From contig DNNV01000094.1 in the NCBI GenBank assembly GCA_003497505.1, positions 1-11,913 on the forward strand: DNA of 11,913 nucleotides, written 5' to 3'. Below the pieces are notes generated by a model that saw nothing but the letters and a program-made list of their open reading frames with translations, did no database searches and was not told the DNA's origin. The position numbers and the translations under genes are program-made. Within the stretch, counting starts at the first letter, position 1; the number at the start of each line of letters is the position of its first letter. The DNA is from Clostridiales bacterium. GTDB taxonomy: Bacteria; Bacillota; Clostridia; Tissierellales; Sedimentibacteraceae. Below are positions 5,594 to 11,913 of the stretch, in pieces.

Positions 5594-7045
5594 ATGATTT
5601 ATATTAATGGCAAATCTGAACTGCCAATTTATCAACAAATCTATGAACAGATAAAGGAAGATATTGTCAAAGGCGTTCTGATTGAAGGAGATAAACTTAC
5701 TTCTACAAGGTCATTAGCAAAGGAATTATGTGTTTCTAGAAATACAGTAGAAAACTCATATTTTCAACTATCTATTGAGGGGTATGTTGAAAGCCTCCCC
5801 GGATCAGGCTTTATTGTAAAAAATATAAATGAAGAATTACTCTTATATCCAAGTGAAATTTCAGATGAGCTACATAAAAATATAGGAAAAGATAAAGAAT
5901 CATCTTTATTTAATGATGATTCTTTATTATATAAATATAATTTTCAATATGGGAATTTTGATGATTCAACATTCCCATATTCACTATGGCGGCGTTTGAC
6001 CGCAGAGGCTCTTTTATCAATTGATACCAAAAAGATTAATTTTTATAATCATAAACAAGGTGAGCCCGGTTTACGAATGGAAATTATGAATTATCTTAAA
6101 ATCTTTAGAGGAGTCTCTTGTATCGCTGAACAAATCGTTATTTGTTCAGGAAATCAGCATGCATTAGATTTGATATGCAAGATTTTTTCTAAATGCAGCC
6201 CTAAAATTGCAATTGAAGAGCCCGGATATGATGGTGCTAGAATTGTATTTGAAAATAATAATTTTGAAATACATCCTATTCCTGTAAAATCCGATGGAAT
6301 AAACATATTAGAATTAGAAAATTCTTCAGCGAAACTTGTATATATTACACCTTCTCATCAGTTTCCCACCGGTGTTATTATGCCTATTCAAAACAGAATA
6401 CATCTGCTTCATTGGGCAACTCAAAATGATGGCGTTATAATAGAAGATGACTATGATAGTGAATTTAGATATCATTCTAGACCTATCCCGTCTCTCCAAT
6501 CAATTGATAAAAATGAACGTGTCATTTATTTGGGTACTTTTTCAAAGGCCCTATCACCAGGGCTTCGCATGAGTTATATGATTTTACCTAAATGGTTATT
6601 ATCTAAATACAATCAATTATTTAATGGTTATTACCCAACCGTTCCATGGCTGCAACAAAAAATAATCAGTCTATATATGTCCGGTGGACACTGGGAAAGA
6701 CACTTGAGAAAAGTACGACTTTCCTATAAAAAGAAGCATGATACATTGATACAAACACTCACTGATTTAATGGGTGATAAGGTCATAATACATGGTAATA
6801 ATGCAGGTTTGCATATAGCTCTAGAGTTTATTAATGGCGAGCAGCAAGATTGGTTAATTGAAACAGCAAAAGCATATAAGATAAAAGTTTATCCAATCTC
6901 GCAATTCTGGTATATAAAAGAAAATTATTCAAGCAATATGATACTCATGGGATTTAGCATGTTGAATGAAGAAGAAATCATTGAGGCTATTACTATTTTA
7001 AATAAAATATGGTTTAACCAAAAAGATACCGAACCTGTTACTTAA
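5594..7045 (+). CDS. MocR/PdxR-type transcriptional regulator (GntR HTH fused to class I aminotransferase)
   Basis: A 483-residue cytoplasmic DNA-binding protein. Residues 10-77 are a GntR winged helix (LPIYQQIYEQI, GDKLTSTRSLAKEL, VSRNTVENSYFQL, GYVESLPGSGFIV). After a linker (about 80-115), a fold-type I aminotransferase domain fills the rest, with the PLP set intact: SGNQHALDL (185-193), TPSHQFPTG (252-260), EDDYDSEFRY (284-293) and the Schiff-base Lys318 in GTFSKALSPGLR. Intact PLP residues suggest it senses PLP or a PLP-amine adduct. Length fits the family (450-500). The ATG at 5594 follows GGGGTGA at a short distance. It is divergent from the PPOX-fold gene, the likely target, and may also control itself. 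No strong terminator follows the stop; only weak hairpins are seen in 7046-7165. Family sure; effector and targets inferred. Confidence 0.93.
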   Translation: MIYINGKSELPIYQQIYEQIKEDIVKGVLIEGDKLTSTRSLAKELCVSRNTVENSYFQLSIEGYVESLPGSGFIVKNINEELLLYPSEISDELHKNIGKDKESSLFNDDSLLYKYNFQYGNFDDSTFPYSLWRRLTAEALLSIDTKKINFYNHKQGEPGLRMEIMNYLKIFRGVSCIAEQIVICSGNQHALDLICKIFSKCSPKIAIEEPGYDGARIVFENNNFEIHPIPVKSDGINILELENSSAKLVYITPSHQFPTGVIMPIQNRIHLLHWATQNDGVIIEDDYDSEFRYHSRPIPSLQSIDKNERVIYLGTFSKALSPGLRMSYMILPKWLLSKYNQLFNGYYPTVPWLQQKIISLYMSGGHWERHLRKVRLSYKKKHDTLIQTLTDLMGDKVIIHGNNAGLHIALEFINGEQQDWLIETAKAYKIKVYPISQFWYIKENYSSNMILMGFSMLNEEEIIEAITILNKIWFNQKDTEPVT

Positions 7046-7167
7046 CTCAAGATGAAAATACTACACTCAACATGCCTTGAAGTGGCAATGAAGACGACCG
7101 TTGAATCTGTAATCCTTTGATGATTCTTTTATTTTGAGAGCCTAAAACCGAAGGTTTCATTGCGAGT

Positions 7168-7196
7168 AACATTATTATATTAAAAAACATATGTTA
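7168..7196 (+). promoter_or_regulatory. Possible sporulation (sigma-K/sigma-E-like) promoter of the SpoIID-domain gene
   Basis: CATATGTTA (7188-7196) fits the sigma-K -10 pattern CATANNNTA exactly, with AC at 7169-7170 seventeen bases upstream. Read as sigma-E, TAACATT (7167-7173), 14 bases, then CATATGTT is a near match. The predicted transcript start (about 7203) falls at the edge of the AAAAAGGTG ribosome binding site, an uncomfortably short leader, so this is tentative. Confidence 0.35.
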
Positions 7197-7214
7197 ATGT
7201 AAAAAGGTGATTAA

Positions 7215-9365
7215 ATGGAGACAGGTTATTTAACGATTCAAGTTCTTACAGGTGATAACTCATTACCGGTAGGTAATGCACAAGTTATTATTAAGAATTC
7301 AGAAGGTATAACTTTTTATACAACTTATACAAACTTAAATGGCAATACAGATTATATCCCATTATTTGCTCCTGATAAAATGTATTCCATGAATCCTAAC
7401 TATCCCTATCCGGCATATTCTACTTACGATGTTAGTATCTATGCGGCCGGCTTTTATACCAAGCATATTCATGGTGTACAAATTTTGGATACACAAATTG
7501 CCATACTTCCGGTATCATTACAGCCATTACAAGCTGAACTTCCTATCACTAATCAGGCGTTACCGAAAGAGGTGGATATTCATATGCCACTTACCATACT
7601 TCCGGCATCATTACAGCCATTACAAACTGAACCTCCTATCACTGATCAGGAGTTACCGGAAGAAGAGGATATTTATATTCCACCAAATAGCCTTCTTATT
7701 CCTACAGAAAACCAACAAATAGGATCAAATGAGACCATAGCCTCACGTACTGTTATAATTCCCGACTATATAACCGTTCATTTAGGCCTACCTACCAATG
7801 CAGAAGCAAGAAATGTGAGGGTGGGGTTTAGTGATTATATTAAAAACGTAGCCTCACACGAAATTTATTCTACTTGGCCGTATAATTCACTCGTCGCTAA
7901 TATTCACGTTATTGTAACTTTTGCGATTAATAGAGTATATACCGAATGGTATAGAAGCAGAGGTTTTAATTTCGATATAACAAATTCTACAGCATACGAT
8001 CAGATGTATGTTGATGGGGGCCAAATTTTTCAAAACATCAGTGAAATAGTTGATAATATTTTTAACGTATATGCCCGGCGCATTGGTTTTCAAAATCCAT
8101 TTTTTACTCAGTATTGTAATGGGACCACAGTAACCTGTAATGGACTATCCCAATGGGGGACAGTTTCATTAGCAAATCAGGGATTAGATCCATTACAGAT
8201 TCTTCGGTACTATTATCCTGATGATCTGGAGCTTGTAGCTAGTGATAATATCACCGGAATAACCGAGAGTTATCCCGGTTACGACCTTAGTATAGGCAGT
8301 CGGGGTGAGCCTGTGTTAAGAATGCAGAATTACTTAAATCGAATTCGTGTTAACTTTCCTTTGATTCCGGTAATTTTCGTTCCAAATGGTTACTTTGACA
8401 CAGAAACACAGATTGCAGTCAGGACATTCCAAAGCACATTTCATCTTACGGTGGACGGTATTATTGGAAGAGCTACATGGAATAAAATTTCGTTTACTTA
8501 TGTGGGTGTCATTCGCCTGGGAGAACTAGATAGTGAAGGGATAAGAATAGGTATTGGCACAAATCCACCTGATGTAGTTTTATCCGTAGGCTCAACTGGT
8601 TCAGACGTTATCGAATTGCAATTTATTATTGATTATGTCTCACCTTTTTACCCAACAATTCCAACTGTTATAAAGGATGGTGTATTTGGTCCTATCACAA
8701 AAAACGCTGTAATTGAATTCCAGAAAACATTTGGATTGGTTGATGATGGCGTTGTAGGTGTCAGTACTTGGAATATGTTATATGAAGTTATTCGCGGTAT
8801 TAAGCAAAATGCACCAATTCCTTCGGTTGAGTTAGTTCCTCCCACTGGAGCTGCGCCTTATCCTGGTATCCCATTAAGTTTTGGATCAGTAGGTCCGAAT
8901 GTACGATTGATGGAAAGCTATCTAAATACAATCCGAATTGTTTACACTAGCATACCTTTTACAATTGTGAATGGTGTTTTCGATGAAGGTACAAGAATAT
9001 CTGTAGTTGCATTTCAGCAAGAGTTCGTATTGACACCAGATGGTGTCATTGGTCCAATAACCTGGAATAAAATTGTAGAGCAATATTTATTGGTAACCGG
9101 TCAAATGTCGGTCTCGCTCCAATTCCCAGGTACACCATTAGAAGTTGGTTCAACGGGTAGTAATGTCAGTTTGATGCAAGGGTTTCTCTCTGAGCTACGT
9201 AAGCCTTATCCAAGTTTACCGGAAATAACTGTAGACGGAGTTTTTAGCACACAAACAGAAGCAGCCGTTATAGCATTTCAAAGGCTATTAAATTTAACAC
9301 CAAACGGAATAATAGGCCCGGCAACATGGTATGCTATTATTACTGAAAGAAATGCTAGAGTTTAA
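7215..9365 (+). CDS. SpoIID/LytB-domain protein with four peptidoglycan-binding repeats (SleC-like)
   Basis: A 716-residue protein with no signal peptide or membrane segment. Order: a beta-sandwich like the carboxypeptidase-regulatory/transthyretin fold (about 5-95); a linker with a 31-residue tandem repeat (96-157); a SpoIID/LytB-like domain (about 200-340) with YIKNVASHEIYSTWP (208-222), where Glu216 aligns with the lytic transglycosylase catalytic Glu, then FDITNSTAYDQ, YCNGTTVTCNG (Cys301, Cys308) and SQWGT; and four PG_binding_1 repeats (about 358-425, 455-525, 552-622, 640-712), each with a GSxGxxV start and (DN)G(IV)(IV)GxxTW end. SpoIID plus PG-binding is the layout of clostridial SleC, which degrades spore cortex, but SleC is about 430 residues with a single PG-binding region and a pro-peptide. 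Lack of a signal fits production in the mother cell. Start ATG at 7215 behind AAGGTGATTAA. Domains confident; cortex lysis or spore-coat role is inference. Confidence 0.85.
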   Translation: METGYLTIQVLTGDNSLPVGNAQVIIKNSEGITFYTTYTNLNGNTDYIPLFAPDKMYSMNPNYPYPAYSTYDVSIYAAGFYTKHIHGVQILDTQIAILPVSLQPLQAELPITNQALPKEVDIHMPLTILPASLQPLQTEPPITDQELPEEEDIYIPPNSLLIPTENQQIGSNETIASRTVIIPDYITVHLGLPTNAEARNVRVGFSDYIKNVASHEIYSTWPYNSLVANIHVIVTFAINRVYTEWYRSRGFNFDITNSTAYDQMYVDGGQIFQNISEIVDNIFNVYARRIGFQNPFFTQYCNGTTVTCNGLSQWGTVSLANQGLDPLQILRYYYPDDLELVASDNITGITESYPGYDLSIGSRGEPVLRMQNYLNRIRVNFPLIPVIFVPNGYFDTETQIAVRTFQSTFHLTVDGIIGRATWNKISFTYVGVIRLGELDSEGIRIGIGTNPPDVVLSVGSTGSDVIELQFIIDYVSPFYPTIPTVIKDGVFGPITKNAVIEFQKTFGLVDDGVVGVSTWNMLYEVIRGIKQNAPIPSVELVPPTGAAPYPGIPLSFGSVGPNVRLMESYLNTIRIVYTSIPFTIVNGVFDEGTRISVVAFQQEFVLTPDGVIGPITWNKIVEQYLLVTGQMSVSLQFPGTPLEVGSTGSNVSLMQGFLSELRKPYPSLPEITVDGVFSTQTEAAVIAFQRLLNLTPNGIIGPATWYAIITERNARV
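7501..7686 (+). repeat. 93-bp in-frame tandem duplication inside the SpoIID-domain gene
   Basis: Two adjacent 93-bp units (7501-7593, 7594-7686) share long identical stretches such as CATTACAGCCATTACAA. They encode the linker motif ILPxSLQPLQxExPIT(N/D)Q twice, 31 residues apart. The unit is a whole number of codons, so the frame is kept. Confidence 0.85.
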
Positions 9366-9440
9366 ATAATATAACAATGTTGCCTAATTACTTATTTGCC
9401 ATATATCTAAACTCTATTTTAAGATCTAGAATATCATTAA

Positions 9441-9486
9441 AAGCGGGCTGAGAAATGCACCTTTCAGCCCGCTTCTTTCTATTTTT
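9441..9486 (+). terminator. Rho-independent terminator of the SpoIID-domain gene
   Basis: A GC-rich perfect 11-bp stem, AAGCGGGCTGA (9441-9451) and TCAGCCCGCTT (9464-9474), with a 12-base loop, followed by CTTTCTATTTTT. It is 76 bases past the stop. A short A run on its left side could let it also stop minus-strand transcription from the decayed regulator fragment. Confidence 0.9.
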
Positions 9487-9528
9487 CTTCAAAACTACTC
9501 AACATCAAGTACTTTATCCCCTCTATAC

Positions 9529-9618
9529 TGCTCTTTCATTTATCCTGCAACTGCTTCAATTTTTCTATGTCAGAAATGATATATCCTTTTCCCTTTTCTT
9601 TTGTTAATATCCCCAACT
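9529..9618 (+). repeat. Direct repeat, copy 1 (90 bp, matched at the right window edge)
   Basis: These 90 bases recur at 11824-11913 with only three differences (positions 9547, 9551 and 9554). The match starts abruptly at 9529; its right limit is unknown because the second copy runs to the last base of the window. It encodes, on the minus strand, the last 26 residues and stop of a regulator-like protein. Confidence 0.95.
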
Positions 9619-9691
9619 TACAGAATTAATTTATGGCGAAATTAGATGAATGCTCCTTCACAGTACTAAGAAGATATTTCAAAACATATAC
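9536..9691 (-). pseudogene. Decayed 3' end of a regulator gene (possible Crp/Fnr family)
   Basis: On the minus strand this frame reads a 5' remnant with VLKYLLSTVKEHSSNFAIN, a TAA stop at 9628-9626, then FCK and LGILTKEKGKGYIISD, ending in IEKLKQLQDK and a TGA stop at 9538-9536. The last 26 residues equal those of the gene entering at the right window edge, apart from Gln for Glu near the end. The segment has no start and no ribosome site, so it is a broken remnant. KYLLS followed by an LGIL...GYIISDIEKLKQL ending resembles the C-terminal winged helix of Crp/Fnr regulators, with part of the recognition region apparently lost; this family call is tentative. The 362-bp gap 9366-9727 holds only this remnant, the terminator and the promoter region of the next gene. 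Confidence 0.7.
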
Positions 9692-9727
9692 TTATTAAGA
9701 AAACAATATAAGGGAGTGTAAAATTCA

Positions 9728-11140
9728 TTGAAAAAAGTTAATGTTAGTTTGCAGCCTATTGTTAGTAATATAAATTTACCCACTGTTATAAAAACAGCTG
9801 TACTTCCTGGCGACTCAATCGAAAGTTTATTTATCGCAACGCAAATAGGTGAAATTTTTTATGTTAGAAACGAAATTATAGAACTTTTTTTAGATATTCG
9901 CCAACGAATCATAAAATTAGGTTCTAATGGTGGATATGACGAACGAGGATTGCTGGGTTTAGCGTTTCATCCTAATTTTTTTTACAATGGCCTTTTTTAT
10001 CTTCATTATTCATTAGCCGGAACACAGGGTCCAGGCGCTCATTCGGAATCTTTTATGCCTGACCCATGTAATCTCAAAACCTTAAACCAAAAATGGACTA
10101 ATAGAGAAAATCAATATGATCATATTGATACAGTTGAAGAATGGTTATTTCAATCAAATGTTCGGCCTCAAAAACAACGGACATTACTAAACTTAAGAAG
10201 ACCATTCCTTAATCATAATGGTGTCAGTAGCTTAAATTTTTCACCGGAAACAGGAAATCTAATATTAACAACAGGAGATGGTGGGTTAGGTTATGATCCA
10301 TTTAATTTAAGTCAGGATATTATGGAAATTGCCGGCAAAATAATTGAAATTGATGTGAGCATTGATACGCTAATTAATAATCCTCCCGTAGTCACACGAT
10401 TTAATGAGCTTCCTGCACCAATTCAAAGAACCCTTGCTGTAATTGCCAAAGGTGTTCGCAATATTCCCGGTATTTCATTTCAAAGGTATTATAATCAATA
10501 CATCAAATATGTGGGAAATGTTGGTCAGGATCTGGTAGAGTCAATTTTTTCATTTATATATCATAAACCAATAATGGTAACCGAAATTGTTCAAGCATTC
10601 TTACAAAATAGTGAACCTAATCAGGAAGATTTTATTAATTTCGGCTGGAGAGGATGGGAAGGCGATTTTCCTACTGCGATTATAAGAGATTGTTCTGCAA
10701 ATCCTGCTTTGACCGAGAAAACTATTGCTTATTATAATGAAGCAATAAATACTTCTATTATGCGCCTGCATCCTCTGACTTGTTATTATCATTTTGATGC
10801 ACGACCTGAAAAGTTTGGTGGTACAGCACTTACAGGAGTTCATCCATATATGGGAAATGAAATTCCTGATTTAACGGGATGCATTGTTTTTACCGACCTT
10901 GCTAAGAATGAAGAATCTAAACCTCCCAAAAGAGGGGTTTTAGCTTATACTAAAATAAGAAACGATTGCAAACTAAATGATTTTAGTATTATTGAAACAA
11001 ATTATAATTTTGGATCTAAATCATCTTATTATGTTAGTTTAGGAACAAATCTTACTCAAACGAAACTATATTTAGGTGTTTATGGTTCTGAGAATGTAGC
11101 TGATTATAACCAAGGTACTATTTTTGAAATTGTTAAATAA
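9728..11140 (+). CDS. PQQ-type sugar dehydrogenase-like (GSDH) beta-propeller protein, no signal peptide
   Basis: A 470-residue protein of the soluble glucose/sorbosone dehydrogenase family, a six-bladed beta-propeller. Motifs: ERGLLGLAFHPNF (72-84), NHNGVSSLNFSP (162-173) with His163 at the place of the catalytic His, TTGDGGLGYDP (181-191), GVRNIPGISF (242-251) and FGWRGWEGDFP (305-315). Known members use PQQ, are exported and oxidise sugars. This one has no signal peptide, and no PQQ synthesis gene is visible here, so enzyme activity is uncertain; a spore-associated or structural role is possible. Start is TTG at 9728, with AGGGAG 11 bases upstream; no other in-frame start is better. Two inserts relative to short members (about 100-150, and 225-300) carry extra residues. 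It lies between the two copies of the 90-bp direct repeat. A weak CATATACTT element at 9685 could be a sporulation-type -10. No classical terminator follows, only the inverted repeat at 11218. Confidence 0.8.
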   Translation: MKKVNVSLQPIVSNINLPTVIKTAVLPGDSIESLFIATQIGEIFYVRNEIIELFLDIRQRIIKLGSNGGYDERGLLGLAFHPNFFYNGLFYLHYSLAGTQGPGAHSESFMPDPCNLKTLNQKWTNRENQYDHIDTVEEWLFQSNVRPQKQRTLLNLRRPFLNHNGVSSLNFSPETGNLILTTGDGGLGYDPFNLSQDIMEIAGKIIEIDVSIDTLINNPPVVTRFNELPAPIQRTLAVIAKGVRNIPGISFQRYYNQYIKYVGNVGQDLVESIFSFIYHKPIMVTEIVQAFLQNSEPNQEDFINFGWRGWEGDFPTAIIRDCSANPALTEKTIAYYNEAINTSIMRLHPLTCYYHFDARPEKFGGTALTGVHPYMGNEIPDLTGCIVFTDLAKNEESKPPKRGVLAYTKIRNDCKLNDFSIIETNYNFGSKSSYYVSLGTNLTQTKLYLGVYGSENVADYNQGTIFEIVK

Positions 11141-11217
11141 TTAATAAATAAGAACCCCCGCTCAACATGCGATCAAAAATTGTTGTAGAGGGAATCTTGT
11201 TGTATTCACAATTAAAC

Positions 11218-11257
11218 TAACCTCAATTCTGGGTGCTGTCCCCCAGAATTGAGGTTA
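11218..11257. repeat. Perfect 16-bp inverted repeat with G-rich centre between convergent genes
   Basis: TAACCTCAATTCTGGG (11218-11233) and CCCAGAATTGAGGTTA (11242-11257) are exact inverse copies with an 8-base loop TGCTGTCC. It sits between the convergent 470-residue and 168-residue protein genes, and its right arm contains the stop codon of the latter. It could act as a terminator for both, but neither side has a real T tract (minus strand: TTAGTTTAATT). The central CTGGGGGACAGCACCCAG looks like a REP-type palindrome. Confidence 0.8.
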
Positions 11258-11761
11258 ATTGAAAGGGTATCGTCTTTTTAAATAATTGTAAACGTAGTTT
11301 GCCAAAAATAAATATATAAAACAATATATAATGGAAAAAAACATCAAAATACTTACTTGTGTCAGTAAGTTCCCCGTAAGATTGATACCTAATACAGGAA
11401 TTCCAACTATAAAATTTACTACGCTAAGTGATAATGTTAAAATAATTCCACTAAATATGGATATTAACAATTTAGATTTTAAAATATAATTAAAAACTCC
11501 TAAAGAAAAACCCGCCACTCCGTTGGTAAAGAAAAAAAATAAACCTTCATGAGCGTTAAAGAAAAAAATTAATATACCTGCAATTATATAACCTACGAAT
11601 CCAACCTTTGGATTTAATCTTGACAATATATATATAGGTATTGCACTTAAAATCGTGGCAATAATAAATACTTCACCAAAGGATGTCGGAATCAATTGTA
11701 GTGCAACAGAAAGACAGATTAACAGGCCACCTTGAGCAATATTTCTAATGCTTATCAACAT
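11255..11761 (-). CDS. Six-helix integral membrane protein, possibly an ECF-type S component
   Basis: A 168-residue, very hydrophobic protein. About six membrane segments can be drawn: 9-25, 28-48, 53-70, 75-92, 97-119 and 134-157, ending in a basic tail YLKRRYPFN that should face the cytoplasm. Size, helix number and the glycine-rich FFFTNGVAGFSLG segment recall the substrate-binding S components of ECF vitamin transporters or related small membrane proteins, but I do not recognise the family with certainty. The start is ATG at 11761 behind a weak GGTGG site. It is 69 bases downstream of a regulator-like gene on the same strand and may be co-transcribed with it. The gap is very AT-rich and has a TAATACGTATTA palindrome and a TATAAT on the minus strand, so a local promoter is also possible. 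Its stop codon lies in the 16-bp inverted repeat. Confidence 0.7.
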   Translation of the reverse strand: MLISIRNIAQGGLLICLSVALQLIPTSFGEVFIIATILSAIPIYILSRLNPKVGFVGYIIAGILIFFFNAHEGLFFFFTNGVAGFSLGVFNYILKSKLLISIFSGIILTLSLSVVNFIVGIPVLGINLTGNLLTQVSILMFFSIIYCFIYLFLANYVYNYLKRRYPFN

Positions 11762-11823
11762 AACACCACCAATATAATATTATTAATACGTATTATTATA
11801 TGTAGCAGTCATGAAAAGTAGAA

Positions 11824-11913
11824 TGCTCTTTCATTTATCCTCCAATTGTTTCAATTTTTCTATGTCAGAAATGATATATCCTTTTCCCTTTTCTTTTGTT
11901 AATATCCCCAACT
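11824..11913 (+). repeat. Direct repeat, copy 2 (reaches the window edge)
   Basis: Matches 9529-9618 at 87 of 90 bases in the same orientation, offset 2295. The three substitutions fall together within eight bases. The full length cannot be known because the match is still running at the last base. Confidence 0.95.
11831..11913 (-). CDS. 3' end of a regulator-like gene (possible Crp/Fnr family), rest outside window
   Basis: Only the last 27 codons and the TGA stop are visible on the minus strand. The peptide ends LGILTKEKGKGYIISD, IEKLKQLEDK. An open frame up to the edge and a decayed paralogous copy at 9536 suggest this is the intact gene. The pattern of a short leucine-rich segment, a Gly-Tyr-Ile-Ile strand, Asp, then a final KL..L helix is like the end of Crp/Fnr-type regulators; too little is seen to be sure. 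If so, it is a candidate to act on the TTGAT-N4-GTCAA boxes found at 2524 and 4797, or on the membrane protein gene just downstream. Confidence 0.6.
   Translation of the reverse strand, partial: LGILTKEKGKGYIISDIEKLKQLEDK

Noticed and set aside
7063..7075. Shared CTCAACATGC at 7065 and 11161 (and CTCAACAT at 9498) as a dispersed repeat
   Set aside because: Only 8-10 bases match and the flanks differ; chance is sufficient in AT-rich DNA.
7046..7165. Terminator after the MocR gene
   Set aside because: Candidate stems (CACTCAA/TTGAAGTG near 7063, GAATC/GATTC before TTTTATTTT, AAACC/GGTTT at 7145-7157) are short, bulged or poorly placed; none is convincing enough to list.
7429..7722. 97-codon plus-strand frame inside the SpoIID-domain gene
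   Set aside because: It is a +1 shadow that includes the tandem duplication, which explains its repeated-looking peptide.
9685..9693. Sigma-K promoter for the 470-residue protein gene
   Set aside because: CATATACTT misses the last consensus base and the nearest AC is 18 bases upstream; it also lies within the decayed regulator remnant, so it is mentioned only as a weak possibility.
11150..11200. Hairpin CCC..CTCAACA / TGTTGTAGAGGG as terminator of the 470-residue protein gene
   Set aside because: It needs a four-base internal mismatch and has no T run after it.

Overview
The window looks like chromosome from a low-GC, anaerobic, spore-forming Firmicute (Clostridia). The basis is AT-rich intergenic DNA, strong GGAGG-type ribosome binding sites, a short clostridial-type RIC protein, a MocR regulator and a SpoIID/SleC-like spore-type protein. 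No tRNA, rRNA, CRISPR array or transposase gene is visible.

Left part (1-2110, all minus strand) is a molybdenum module. It holds the 3'-truncated molybdate-binding lipoprotein modA and, upstream of it, a MoeA-related molybdopterin-binding protein with a four-cysteine tail. Each has its own promoter. A ModE-like operator lies over the modA promoter, and a weaker one lies just downstream of the moeA-like promoter, so both are probably controlled by molybdate or cofactor status.

Next (2171-4810, minus strand) is a metal/stress module. A RIC-type di-iron protein is followed by a P1B-type metal ATPase with the unusual membrane motif CPG and no N-terminal metal-binding domain, and then by a separate 75-residue HMA metallochaperone-like protein. 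Two promoters, one before ric and one before the HMA gene, each carry the same Crp/Fnr-type box (TTGAT-N4-GTCAA) centred at a predicted -41.5. This looks like a small Crp/Fnr-activated regulon linking metal export to iron/nitrosative or redox stress.

Middle (4851-7045): a strong hairpin terminator, a pyridoxamine-phosphate-oxidase-fold flavoprotein on the minus strand, and a divergent MocR-type (GntR-aminotransferase fusion) regulator that probably controls it.

Right part (7046-11913): a 716-residue SpoIID-domain protein with four peptidoglycan-binding repeats and a possible sporulation promoter, then a strong terminator. After it come the decayed C-terminal end of a regulator gene, a 470-residue quinoprotein-glucose-dehydrogenase-like beta-propeller protein with a TTG start, a perfect 16-bp inverted repeat, and a six-helix membrane protein on the minus strand. 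At the window edge is the 3' end of an apparently intact copy of the same regulator gene. The two regulator ends form a 90-bp direct repeat (87/90 identical) that brackets about 2.2 kb, a sign of past duplication or insertion.
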